Below are positions 21,912 through 32,990 of a stretch of DNA of 64,000 nt, in pieces; the first letter of the stretch is position 1; every line of letters begins with the position of its first letter. The notes below the pieces were generated by a model, which made no database searches, had not been told where the DNA came from, and saw only the letters and a list, made by a program, of their open reading frames with translations. Source of the DNA: Bretschneidera sinensis (Eukaryota > Streptophyta > Magnoliopsida > Brassicales > Akaniaceae); NCBI GenBank assembly GCA_023935145.1, contig CM043699.1:105103536-105167535 (forward strand), in the 5' to 3' direction. The position numbers were made by a program, and so were the translations under genes.

Positions 21912-22988
21912 TGTAATACTCGTGCTCTTAGAGTATGGGTAAAGAAATAATTTGATAAATATTACATGGAATGAAAATAATATATATGTGAAAGATTTAT
22001 TATTGAATAAAATAATTCTTTAAAAAAAACGGATGCATGGTGGTGTAAAGAAAAATTGCTGAAAAGAACATAAAAGACAAGGAGGTGATCTATGGGTAAC
22101 TCTAAGTGCTACATGGTGAGTTAGATTTAATTTAAGTAATCAAGATAAATATGAAATATATAGTGATAATATTTGAATAAATCATGAATTTATGATTTGA
22201 TGATAGATGAAAGTTGGTTGATGGGTATGATAGAAGAATAACTGATATGTAGGGAATTATTATATGGAAGCAATATAATTAGAATAATGAGTCGAATTAA
22301 TAATGAAGGTGATAAATGAAATTCTTGGCGAGCTATGGCTGATGATTTGATATGATATATGAGAAGAAGAATTTAGTGAAATTGATCAAATAATAATTTG
22401 AGAAGCATAATAGTTAATTTGAATGTCTGAATATATGCTTGTTTTTATATAATTGTTCATATGCATATTTCATATCATTATTCATATGCATATGCATGAA
22501 ATAAATGAAAACCGTGATAGCTAGTATATGCTAGAAATAAATGAAAACTGTGATAGCCGATATATGCTAGTGAGAAATGAAAACCGTAACAGCCAGTATA
22601 TGTTGGTGATAAAAGAATCGGAAAGGCAGCCGGTCTAAGATAAAAACATGTCGACATGTGGGAAGACGTTCCCAATTAATACTTCATGCATTGCATCTGT
22701 TTTAAATATTGATTTTATTACTAAGATGCTAAAGTGTTGTTCTTGATTGTAAACTTATTGATAAATGAATGAGTTTCACATAGAGAAAGATATGGTGAGA
22801 AAGAAATATGAAAGTATGATATGATAAGAACTATTTGAGTTATAGACTATAAATGATTGAATATTAAAATACCATTTATACAAATTGAATACTTCTAGTA
22901 AATTTAATTCACTGAGCTTGTGAAGCTCATCCCTCAATGTTAAATGATTTTAGGCAGCAAGCATGACAGATAGTTAGTGAATACTGAG
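21912..22988 (+). repeat. Chromovirus 3' LTR, left part
   Basis: It begins tgtaatactc, matching the reversed solo LTR, and carries a three-copy ~36-bp repeat at 22507-22615. It is interrupted at 22988 by element B and continues at 31740. Confidence 0.85.
22507..22615 (+). repeat. Three-copy ~36-bp repeat in the chromovirus LTR
   Basis: Units of the form gaaaaccgt(g)atagcc(a)gtatatgctag(a)aat follow each other three times with a few differences. The solo LTR carries the counterpart in reverse at 2818-2935, so the repeat is old within the family. Confidence 0.75.
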
Positions 22989-24213
22989 CAAAAAGATGGG
23001 TATGATTTCTATGAATTTTACTTCATTTTCGTGTTTTATATGTTTTCACGGGACTTGGGCAAAAAGATGATAATTTTGAGCTTTTAGGAGCAAAAGTCAA
23101 GATCTGCCATCCAGCAAGAGCGCACCCCATTGAGGTCAAGCACACAAGAGCACAATTGCACTTGAAGAAGTCTCAAGCGCACACTTGCGATCGAGCGCAT
23201 CCCACATACGCTCGAGCGCAATCACTCCAGAGGCGACAGAGCCAGATATGGAAAGAAGTCTTCCAACTCCAAAAAGGAATTAGGGTTTCGGGACACCATG
23301 AAGACTCTATAAATAGCCCAATAAAACACATAAACCACACCTTTTGTTCTAGATTCGAAGTAGAGAGCTTAGGAGAGGAATTGACGACTCGTCTCCCGAG
23401 TCTTCTTCGGTTTTAGTTTTTTGTTTTTATTTCATTATGTTTAGAATGTTTAGTTTACTTAGTATGTGTAACTAAACTCCTATAAGACTCGATTGAAGCC
23501 CTAGTTATGTTTTTCCACATGTTCATTCATTGATTATCTTTGCTATAGCCTTGTTAGAATATTTAACTTGATTAATACCTGTTTGTATTTACATTCCTCA
23601 TATATATGTGCCTGATCAACGTATGCATGTGGTATGGATAGGTTAGTCAAATCAATTTGGATGACTAAGTCCTGGGTTCGACATTAGTAACAAGGGATAT
23701 CCACACCGGATTCCCGGGTTAATCAACATGGGAAACCGGGAGCGGACCAAGCCCTAGGTTCCGTGTGATTGCCGATCTCCACAGCCCTCATGCTCTCTTA
23801 AGGAACAACTCAGTATACACCCATGCTGAATCCCTTAAGAGAAAAGAATTAGAGTATACACCATGCCTAACTCGTTGCATAGGGAGATCAATAGCCTAAG
23901 GTGTGGACCAAGCCCTTAGGTTGGAAACCATTAGATATTCATGATAAGGCTATAGCATTGACACTTTATTTAGTGGGAAAGTATAATTAGGACGGATATC
24001 GTAGTCCTATGTTCTCATTATTGTTGTTTACTCACAAATCAAATCTGCTATTTCTCTTTTTAACTTGAAGAAACTAATTCTAAAACGAAATTCACCAATC
24101 CCTGTGGAAATGATCTCGCACTAGCACACTATGCTACCACAGACCTTATGCACTTGGAAGTAAAACTCGGACGGTTATTTGCATATTTATTTAGGTAGAT
24201 AATCGCTCCAGCA
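22989..24213 (+). repeat. 5' LTR of element B, start altered
   Basis: From about 23005 it matches the 3' LTR (30540 onward), but the tgataagtg start and about 65 further bases are absent. Instead the junction reads gcaaaaagatgggtatg. The 11-mer gcaaaaagatg at 22988 recurs in the LTR itself at 23059. The LTR carries TCGA motifs (about 23118-23218), a TATA box (23308-23314) and ends ctccagca at 24213. Confidence 0.85.
23308..23314 (+). promoter_or_regulatory. LTR TATA box, element B 5' LTR
   Basis: tataaat lies in actctataaatagccc, at the same place as the site in the 3' LTR (30832-30838). It is the probable core promoter of element B. Confidence 0.7.
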
Positions 24214-24219
24214 AGTTTT

Positions 24220-24237
24220 TGGCGCCGTTGCCGGGGA
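24220..24237 (+). other. tRNA-Asp-type primer binding site of element B
   Basis: tggcgccgttgccgggga is the complement expected for the 3' end of plant tRNA-Asp and is the usual primer site of Athila elements. Confidence 0.85.
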
Positions 24238-24634
24238 TTGCACTAAAATTTCTTTTAGAATTAATTTCTCATTTAATTTAATTATTGTTATTTCCTTTTT
24301 ATTCGATTCTTAATTATTGTGTTTATCTTATTTTTCGCGTCATTAAAAACCTTAATCAATTTCCTTTTTCTCTATTTCAGGTACTCCAGGAGAGATTTCT
24401 GTGCCGCTTGTGATCGAGCGCACCATCTGTGCGATCTAGTGCAATTGAGGCAGAGAGTAATCCGAGCAACAGTGTTTGACTGCTACACTCAAGTAACTGC
24501 CACGATTCATGCACGGACGACGATCCAAGCATCTAGAATTCCTTCCCCTTGATCCCGACCTAGAGAGAACTATCCGACAAAGACTTAGAGATAACTCGAA
24601 AGAGTACGAATGAGGAATTGAGGAAGACACACCA
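24238..24634 (+). other. Element B leader
   Basis: This T-rich leader holds TCGA motifs (gatcgagcgca near 24411 and gatctagtgca near 24433). It matches the element A leader. No coding frame is supported. Confidence 0.5.
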
Positions 24635-27016
24635 ATGGCAGAACAGATAGCCAAACAGCAACCACCTGAGCGGAGGCCGATGAAGCAATCCTTCATCCCG
24701 CAGAACCTCGAACAACCTTCGTGCATTGTGTATCAACCTGAGGCGGAAGGAAATTATTACATATCTCCGCGGATACTCCATGCACTGACTCACTTTAGGG
24801 GTACACCTAGTGAGGATCCACATTTGCACCTTCGAGAGTTCTTCGACCTCTGCAAATTCCAGCACATCCGAGGCTTAGACCAAAAAGGAATAAGGTTAAT
24901 TCTTTTCCCTTATTCCTTGAAAGATAATGCTAAATTATGGTATAATTCTTTGCCTGTAGTTTCCATCCACACTTGGGAGGAGTTGGCTAGCAAATTCCTA
25001 AGGAAATTCTTCCCATACCAAAAGACGAGGCAAATGAGAAAAGAAATTCAATCCTTCCAACAAAAGGATGGTGATCTATTCTTCGAAGCCTGGGGACACT
25101 TCAATGAGCTACTACTTAAGTGCCCACACCACAACCTACCCCAAGACGAACTGGTACAAGCTTTCTATGAAGGTTTGAGTGATTCTAACAAAAATATTGT
25201 TGATTCAGGTTATGGAGGAGTGCTGATGGAAAAGAGCAGCGAAGAAGCAATGGAACTCTTCGAAACCCTGAGCGAACACACGCAGCAGTTCACCTCTCGA
25301 GGTAGACATATAACCAAGAAAAAAGATATGTATGAGGTAAGCCTGAATTGAGGATCATCTCCTCAAATAGCAGCAGTAGAGAGGAAACTTGACCTATTAG
25401 TTAAAGCCATGGCTACTCAGAACACCTCAACGAACCCACCAGCTATACCACTCCAGGTATGTGCTATTTGCTCACAATTTGATCATAATACTGATACATG
25501 TCCTTTGTATTCATCTGCAGATCATGAGCAAGCCAACTTCGTAGGACCAAATAATTATCCACCGAAGAACAACCCCTATGCCAACACATACAACCCTGGA
25601 TGGCGGAATCACCCGAATTTTTCATGGAGCAACAACCAAAACAGTCAAGGGCAGCAACGAAACTTCCAACCAGTATCCCAATCCGCTCCTAAACCAAAGA
25701 AGAATGACCTCGAAAGTCTTGTGAGGCAACTAGTGACTCAGCAGCAACAAATCCTGAATAAACATGAACAATTCATGGAAGAGTCAAGGCAATTTCGGAC
25801 TGAAATGAGGCAAATCACTGCAAAACATGATCAAGCCATTCAAGGATTAGAGGTACAAATGGGACAGTTGGCCAAGGAATTGAGTAGCGGAAATAAAGGA
25901 GAGCTCCCAGCCCAGCCACTGCCTAATCCAAGAAGACATCAGCAACTGAATGCTATAACTACCTTAAGAAATGGTAAGATCATCGGCACCAATGAGCCTA
26001 CAAAAGCATCTCCAGACCAGACCTCCACATCTAAGTTAAGAAATATGGAAAATGTAAATACACCTCCACTCTTCTCTCAAAGGTTAGTGAAGCCTAAAAA
26101 GGAAACTAAAAAGATTGACATTTTTGAAACCTTGAAAAAGGTGGAAATAAATATTCGTTTATTCGATGCAATAAGACAACTACCTGCTTATGTTAAGTTT
26201 TTAAAAGATTGTTGCACTAACAAATGGAAATTTTAGGAGCATGAGACAGTAGCCTTGACCGAAGAGGTGAGTGATGTATTATTGAGAAAATTACCACCTA
26301 AACTAAAAGACCCGGGTAGTTTTACTATTCCTTACAGGCTAGGTGACCAGCTTTTCGAGCATGCATTATTAGACCTAGGAGCAAGTGTCAACTTGCTACC
26401 TTACAGTGTATTCGAGACACTAGGTTTGGGGGAGCTCCAACCCACCTCCATTACATTACAATTGGCTTACAGAAGCATCAAACGACCAAGAGGTAGCCTC
26501 GAGGATGTTTTGGTAAGAGTAGGTAAATTTATTTTACCTACTGATTTTATTGTATTAGACATGGAAGAATGCCATATGCCTGTACCATTACCCATCATCT
26601 TAGGGAGACCATTTATAATCACTGCTGACACAAACATTCACGTAAAAAGGGGCATTGTTACCATGCGAGTAAATGATGAAGAGATAGAATTTAAAATATT
26701 TAATACAATAGACCCCCCTAAAATTGCTGATAAATGTCATAATGTGAGTTTCATGCAAGGCATTGGTGAGGAAATGGCTAAAGTCCATTACACTGTTCCA
26801 TTGGAGACCATCCCCAACCATGCTAACACAAGATTGGATGGTAAACCAGAGGAAGATAATGTAATTAAGGATATGAATGAAGTTGTGCACACCATCAAGA
26901 ACACACCCGAGCTTTCAAGTAAGTGTAATCCCCAATTTAAAAAAATTGCATTCACTAATAATATTTCTCCTTATTTTACTGACCAGGCACCAAAATTGGA
27001 GATAAAGAAGCTGTGA
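24635..27016 (+). pseudogene. Athila-like gag and aspartic protease of element B
   Basis: It starts MAEQIAKQQPPERRPMKQSF. The gag core runs open for 238 codons (RILHALTHFRGTPSEDP, LKDNAKLWYNSLP, FLRKFFPYQKTRQ, QAFYEGLS). A TGA at 25349 is followed by a CX2C...HX4C knuckle (CAICSQFDHNTDTCP) and a long Gln/Asn-rich linker. A TAG at 26234 precedes the protease: HALLDLGASVNLLPYSVFETLGLGEL, FIVLDMEECHMPVPLPIILGRPFI. Only two stops separate it from an open gag-protease frame. It ends at 27016 with no RT, as in element A. Confidence 0.85.
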
Positions 27017-27910
27017 CAGCACTGGAACCACCTGATGGGGGCCCTAAGTGCCTTTTTCAAAAGATGTAGCCTTGAAGCGACCATAGAGAGCACTTGAGCA
27101 AATTCCACTTGCATAACATATAGCTCAAATGCCTCTATCGAGGTTAGTGGTACTGAATGCCACTAAATTACAGTATGACTGTATCGTTCTAAAAAGTTGT
27201 TTTGGTAACTTTTTATTATTCTATACATACTACCTTGCGATCGAGCGCGCACCACATGCACTCGAGCGCGCATCCCCTACACCCCATTACGCACGAGTGC
27301 ATTACCCTACACACTTGCGCATCATGCGATCGAGCGCACTCCACAAATGTGCTCGAGTGCACTCGGGGCAGAGAGGGCACGTGCATATTATAAACAGTTT
27401 CCCTTTTTCCCCTCAATTACGCTCTAGCGTAATTCTCACTTTCACTATCTCGCTCAGCCTCATCTTACCCTAATCTTGCACGATAACTGCCTCCAAACCA
27501 CCGACTGTCCATCACAATCACCACCTACCACCATACATCATCCTTCCACAAGCACGACTTACCTCCCCTGAATTTCTCCTAACCCCCTCACGGTATGCAA
27601 ACCAATTTTGTTCTATTTTACTTGCACACCGGCACACATGGGTTTTTCATTTATATTTTTCATGTATTATCCATTTATCTCGTGTAATTGGCTATTCTAT
27701 TTCATGCTTACAGGAGGATAGTATCGAGCTCGTAGATTTTTCCACAGCTTCGAGTTTTTAGTGCACCTAAGGTGTTCGATAAATTGCCTAACCGAGTGCA
27801 ATCGAGCACTAGGTATCAGAGATCGAGCACATTACTTCTCGTGCGATCGAGCGCACAATATCTATGATCGAGTGTAATTTTGACAGTAACACAGTTTTGT
27901 ATCGTAGAAT
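27017..27910 (+). other. Element B spacer with TCGA motifs in place of pol
   Basis: About 900 bases have no RT, RNase H or integrase motif in any frame. TCGA-centred motifs are dense: gatcgagcgcgc (27240), ctcgagcgcgc (27261), gatcgagcgcac (27329), ctcgagtgcac (27352), and more at 27799-27870. A 3' splice-like cttacag precedes gaggatag near 27713. Confidence 0.6.
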
Positions 27911-28930
27911 ATGGCTTCCACATCCTGAGCTTCTAGCAACCGCCACCAAGCTTCCCTGCCCAATTTCGAACAGCGTGAAATACTGTTCGAGACAACATTC
28001 AGTGTGGACGAGGACTTCAAGAGTTTGGATGCCACAAGATGGGTGGTCCAAGAGTTCAAGAACTGGGGTCTCAAGCAACTGTTCAAGCCAGTATGCTCAA
28101 CAGTATACACTCGATTTATGGTCAGTTTCTACGAGAACCTGACCTATGACTGCACCAGGTCAGAGATTTTATCTTCTTCAGTCCAGGGCAGATTCATAGA
28201 GCTGACCACGACCGACATAGCTAGTTCTTTACACTGCTGTGATGCGTCCCCACCGGAGGATAGCCACATAGATGAGCGGCCTAATCCGTTCCCTCTATCA
28301 CACATCATAGAGGATATGTGTGCGGGACAGTACGCAGACCGCCACAACAATGCAGGGAGCTGGTCGAGGTTGTATCCCCGTTTATGGTTCATTGACTTAG
28401 TCCTGCAGCGGAACGTGTCTCTTTTGGGGCACAAGACACAAAGGCGGGATCAGTTCTTACAGGCTCTCTATACCTTTCACCGAGGTCACTGGTGCTCCAT
28501 CCCAGCGGTCATATGGAGTCAGATACACAAATTCTGGGATGGGGTGCATAACCGGCAGACGACCACAGCTAATGCATGGAGCCTTCCTTTCCTCTTCTTG
28601 CTCAGTCACATCTTCAAGAAGAAGGGGATTAAAGGCTCTTCCATTAACGGCCCGGTTAGTGACCATCCCTTCTTTGGGAGAGCCCAGTGGAGCCTCAGCC
28701 AGTCTCACATGCAACGAGGACCCCGGGCACAGATTTCAGCTGTCGAGCATCCACCAGTGAGTCCTTCATGGGAAGAGGATCAGACAGACATGGAATCCAT
28801 GGAGTATCAACACCTTCTAGATGAGCTATCATCCTTCCGCTGTGAGTTGTCCGATATCCGTCGGGAGGATTATGAGGCAGCCCATTTGATCCATCAGCGG
28901 ATCAATGGGTTAGAGGCACAGTTTACATGA
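27911..28930 (+). pseudogene. Plant-transposon-protein-like frame of element B, one stop from open
   Basis: ATG at 27911 opens 340 codons with a single in-frame TGA at codon 6 (27926); the rest to the stop at 28930 is open. Segments include REILFETTFSVDEDFKSLDA, FMVSFYENLTYDC, SSVQGRFIELTTTDIASSLHC, FPLSHIIEDMCAGQYADRH, RDQFLQALYTFHRGHWCSIP, ANAWSLPFLFLLSHIFKKKGI and a C-terminal helix (LLDELSSFRCELSDIRREDYEAAHLIHQRINGLEAQ). It resembles the 'putative plant transposon protein' family found with Athila elements; the function of that family is not known to me. No signal peptide or convincing membrane anchor is seen. Confidence 0.7.
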
Positions 28931-30467
28931 CATGAGGCGATGCTACAAGCTATCCTTGACCGCCTGCCTCCTACACCCGGTACCTCCTCGACTGCACCCA
29001 CTGATGATCAGTAGTGAGAGGATACCCCGTTTGGCTGAAGACGTTAAACTTAGCGCTCATGGGAGGCACCCCAGACATATTTTTTTTCATTTTCAATACT
29101 TTTCATTTGTTTATAGTTATATTTACATGTTTATTATTTATATTTTGTTTTCCGAAACAATTTTTATTTTTCTTTATCAGGTACTTAGTGCTTGCATCCA
29201 GTTCAAGTTTGGGGGCGTGTACAAGCAAGTAAGCAAGCAACCTAGTTCTCCATCTCCCAGGTCAGATCTTTCCATGCCACACACATATTGGGGACAATGT
29301 GTATTTTAAGTTTGGGGGTAGTGGGAGATACTAGATACTATTACACACACACTTGAAACACATGCACACACTAAGTCCCCAATTTTTTTTTTAGAAAAAA
29401 TAAATGCATGTTCATTTGGTAGCAAAAATTCTGGTTAATTTAAAATTTTAATAACACTTCATTAGTACGCTTAAAAGCTAGAACACATAGTCTTGTATTA
29501 GGAATTTTACAAAGTTAGTTACCTATCTCAAGGCACCAAAGAATTCACAAGTTTGATCCAAATTTGCACAAGCACATTTAGCACGCATTTGTGTGGGGTA
29601 TGACACATAATTATTTTATATATGTTTTCATAACCTAACTGTAATCTGAGGGCTTGTTGAAAAGAACACTTTGGCATAAGAAAAATAAAGAAAAATATTC
29701 ATCAAGCAAAAAGAAAATGAAAAGCTTCTAATGATCAATAAAAACTTTCCACTGAGTAACTGGGCCTCTTGCCTCAGTAAGCATTAAGTGTTCACGTCAA
29801 AAGGTGGGAAGTAAGCCTTTAATGATCATAATAACAAATTTTCACTAAGTAATTAGGCCTCTTGCCTCAGTAAGCATTGAGTATTCATGTCAAAATGTGG
29901 AAATTTCATTTAGAAGCATTAAAACCTGTTAGTTTCATAGCCTTTTTTATTCGAGTTAGTAAGTCCTTAGGGGTGTCTTTACACCTAATGCCCTAAAATC
30001 ATCTGGTTTGGGAGTCATTGGCTAAACACTCGTTACACAGGTTAAATAGAAAGCTCGATGGAACTCAACATGGCAAAGATAGCATGATAAAAGAAAAACA
30101 AGTATTATGTCATTTTTGTTCTCTTTGATGAGGAATTTGATAAAGGTTTGGGCACCGAAACACTATACACTAAAATTATATGGAAACCCCATCTTATATG
30201 TGCTGATTCATCACACACAAATCAAACTTGCGATGCCTTAGGTCAGCCTTAGGTCAGCCTTAGGTAAGTAACACGAGCTTTTAAAAATTCTTTTTCAATA
30301 CAAAAATGTTTTTTTATTTTAAGCTTAATCATGAACAGTTATCATAGTTTTATGCACAACCCAAATTTTTGAATATCATGGAAATGAATTTATCTTTAAA
30401 TTTTTGTTCTAACATAGTCTTTAGTTTTGTATTGCTAAATGACTAGCAATATGTAAGTTTGGGGGTG
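28931..30467 (+). other. Element B conserved 3' non-coding region
   Basis: It has the same order of motifs as element A: gaggataccccgtttggctg...cgctcatgggaggca (29017-29068), aagtttggggg at 29205, the hairpin with loop ggga (29283-29302), aagtttgggggt at 29309, a 93-bp tandem duplication (near 29754 and 29847), and aagtttgggggtg ending at 30467. No coding frame is supported. Confidence 0.7.
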
Positions 30468-30640
30468 TGATAAGTGTTTAAATAGACATATTTAAGCCCC
30501 TTAATTTACACTTGTTAGGCTCTTTATTTATCTATTTCTATGGATTCTACTTTATTTTTGTGTTTTATGTATTTTTCACATGACTTGGACAAAAAGATGA
30601 TAATTTTGAGCTTTTAGGAGCAACAGTCAAGATCTGCCAT

Positions 30641-30741
30641 CGAGCGCACCCCATTGAGATCGAGCACACAAGAGCACGAGTGCACTTGAAGAAGGCTCGA
30701 GCGCACACTTCTGCTCGAGCACATCCCGCGTACGCTCGAGC
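30641..30741 (+). promoter_or_regulatory. TCGA-motif array in the element B 3' LTR
   Basis: CGAG cores start at 30641, 30661, 30677, 30698, 30716 and 30737, spaced 20, 16, 21, 18 and 21 bp. The last is 95 bp upstream of the TATA box, against 96 bp in element A. Most are followed by CGCA or CACA and preceded by gat or gct. Confidence 0.6.
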
Positions 30742-30831
30742 GCAATCACTCCAAAGGTGACAAAGCCAGATATGGAAAGAAGTCTTCCGACTTCAAAAAG
30801 GAATTAGGGTTTCAGGACACCATGAAGACCC

Positions 30832-30838
30832 TATAAAT
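30832..30838 (+). promoter_or_regulatory. LTR TATA box, element B 3' LTR
   Basis: tataaat in ccctataaatagccc is the probable core promoter. Confidence 0.7.
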
Positions 30839-31739
30839 AGCCCTGTAAAACACATAAACCATACATTTTGTTCTAGATTCGAAGTAGAGAGCTTCTAAGA
30901 GGAATTGACGACTCGTCTCCTAAGTCTTCTTCGATTTTAGTTTTTTGTTTTTATTTCACTATGTTTAGAAAGTTTAGTTTACTTAGTATGTGTAACTAAA
31001 CTCCTATAGGGCTCGATTGAAGCCCTAGTTATGCTTTTCCATATGTTCATTCATTGATTATCTTTGTTATAGCCTTGTTAGAATATTTAACTTGATTAAT
31101 ACCTGTTTGTATTTACATTTCTCATATGTATGTGCCTGATCAACGTATGCATGTGGTATGGATAGGTTAGTTAAATCAATTTGGATGATCGAGTCCTGGG
31201 TTCGACATTAGTAACAAGGGATATCCACACCGGATTCCTAGGTTAATCAACATGGGAAACCGGGAACGGACCAAGCCCTAGGTCTCGTGTGGTTGTCGAT
31301 CTCCACAGCCCTCATGCTCTTTTAAGGAACAACTCAGTATACACCCATGCTGAATCCCTTAAGAGAGAAAAGAGTTCGAGTATACACCATGCCTAACTCA
31401 TTGCATAGGGAGATTAATAGCCTAAGGTGTGGACCAAGCTCTTAGGTTGGCAACCATTAGATATTCATGATAAGGCTAGAGCATTGACACTTTATTTAGT
31501 GGGAAAGTATAACTAGGGTGGATATCGTAGTCCTATGTTCTCATTATTGTTGTTTACTTACAAATCAAATCTGTTATTTCTCTTTTTAACTTGAAGAAAC
31601 TAATTCTAAAATGAAATTCACCAATCCCTGTGGAAATGATCTCGCACTTGCACACTATGCTACCACAGACCTTGTGCACTTGCAAGTAAAACTCGGACGG
31701 TTATTTTCATATTTATTTAAGTAGATAATCGCTCCAACA

Positions 31740-32011
31740 GCTGAGATTCAAACGGAGTCATTATCTGTAAGCCACGTGGTCCACATCCCCAGACTAATGA
31801 AAAAATAAAAATTTATTTATAAATATTCATGCATATTATGTTGTATAAAATGTTTAAGTTAAGATTTGAATTATGTATCTCCCCTATTAAGGGTTGAGGA
31901 TCGATATAAACAATTGAAGATGGTATCTTTATTGTTGCATATGTGCCGTGTTGGAATTTTCAAAATGTTACAACACAGTCTCGGGTGGCCAACCCGGGAT
32001 GGATCGTTATA
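31740..32011 (+). repeat. Chromovirus 3' LTR, right part
   Basis: LTR sequence resumes after element B (ctgagattcaaacgg) and ends gggatggatcgttata at 32011. Its reverse is found at 2140-2420 in the solo LTR. This is the right end of the chromovirus. Confidence 0.85.
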
Positions 32012-32990
32012 GTTGGGGTCGAGGCGATACGGATCTTCCCAATTTGGGATGAGCTTTCCTGTTTCTCGTGGACAAGATACTCTGCTCTTTCGTAGGACAA
32101 GGTCGCGCAACTTGAAGTTCCTGCTTCAAACTCGAGAGTTGTAATACTTGGCGGCTAACCGAATTTGGGCTTTATCTCGAGCTTCGTCGATAAGATCGAG
32201 ATTCATCCGTTGGGCCTCTTCATTGTTTCCATTTTCAAAATTTTATACTTGTAATGAGGGTACCCCGATTTCTAAAGGGATGACCGCTTCAGAGCCGTAC
32301 ACCATGAAGAATGGGGTTTCTTTCGTGGGTGTTTGGGCAGTGGTCTAGAGCATATTTGGCAAGTGGTTAGCCCATTATTTTTTTGTCTTATCTAGTCTCC
32401 TCTTGATGCCTTGTAGAAGCGTCATATTGGTTATTTCGGCCTGATCATTAGCTTGTAGGTACTTGAAGGAAGAGAATCGATGTTCGATGTACAGCTCTTC
32501 GTAGAACACTTTAAATCGAGCACTGTCAAATTGTTTGCCATTGTCGATCACTAGTATACAAGGAACGCCGAAACGGCACACTATAGATTTCCAAACGAAG
32601 CTTCGAGCTTGGTGGTTGGTTATACTAGCCAGTGGTTCCACTTCTACCTACTTAGTGAAGTAATCTATCGTTGTGGGTGCTTCCGTTAACCGGGCGCTCC
32701 GGTGAAAGGGCCAAGAAGATTCATCCCCCACATAGCGAAGGAGAGTGGGCTCGTGATCGAGGTAAAAGGGTTAGCCGATCGGTGGGGTATCAAAAAGTAC
32801 TGCAGATAGCTTTTGCACTTCTTGACTAATTCCATGGCCTCTATTTGCATCCTATGCTAATAATAGCCTTATCAGAGTATTTTGAAGGCCAAGGCTCGGC
32901 CTCCTAGGTGGTTTCTGCTGATCCATTCGTCGACCTCTCAGAAGGCGTAGTTGGGTTCGATGGGCCCCAGACACCTTGGGTAAGATATTG
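32012..32990 (-). pseudogene. Tat-type integrase, truncated
   Basis: The N-terminal zinc region is recognisable around 32990-32800 (GGRALAFK...YYW...AMELVKKC). The core follows with VEVEPLASITNHQARSFVWKSIVCRFGVP and VIDNGKQFDSARF, and after stops the C-terminal KGDLVLRKS and GKLIPNWEDPYRL (32110-32012). The catalytic region is broken by a stop after RRLDKTKK (32375) and by shifts. The chromovirus insertion cuts the frame just after NWEDPYRL. Confidence 0.8.

Larger units (their letters stand above)
22989..31739 (+). mobile_element. Athila-like gypsy element B, non-autonomous
   Basis: It has a 5' LTR (22989-24213), intact tRNA-Asp-type primer site (24220-24237), gag and protease (24635-27016), no RT/RH/IN, a plant-transposon-protein-like frame (27911-28930), a conserved 3' region and a 3' LTR (30468-31739). 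It sits in the chromovirus 3' LTR. Flanking bases are near-matching (actgag before, gctgag after), but the first ~65 bases of the 5' LTR are missing or replaced, so the left duplication is uncertain. It is better preserved than element A. Confidence 0.85.
30468..31739 (+). repeat. 3' LTR of element B
   Basis: It is 1272 bp, starts tgataagtg and ends cgctccaaca. It contains six CGAG cores (30641-30741) and a TATA box (30832-30838). It is closely similar to 22989-24213 except for the altered start of that copy. Confidence 0.9.
1..32011 (+). mobile_element. Ty3/gypsy chromovirus (Tekay/Del-like), multiply interrupted and dead
   Basis: The element starts left of the window. Visible parts in order are the 5' LTR end (528-566), tRNA-Met-type primer site (571-582), gag (669-2134), protease/RT/RNase H/integrase (4056-6948), integrase C-terminal and chromodomain-like tail (21411-21885), and 3' LTR (21912-22988 plus 31740-32011). 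Between these parts lie four later insertions: 1-527, 2140-4050, 6949-21405 and 22989-31739. The order PR-RT-RH-IN and the FIDD RT motif place it in Ty3/gypsy; the primer site and the integrase tail place it near Tekay/Del. Its right end at 32011 abuts the integrase of a minus-strand Tat-type element, so it inserted into that element. No frame is intact. Confidence 0.85.

Noticed and set aside
22984..22988. ctgag as a certain target duplication of element B
   Set aside because: The right copy (31741-31745) fits only if the LTR ends one base later than its partner LTR, and the 5' LTR start is damaged; kept as uncertain.
27911..28930. Reading the extra Athila frame as an envelope-like gene
   Set aside because: No signal peptide, no clear transmembrane anchor and no cleavage-like site; segments fit the plant-transposon-protein family better.
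30641..30741. TCGA motifs as a restriction-site or assembly artefact
   Set aside because: They occur in both elements at matching places with independent substitutions, so they are inherited sequence.
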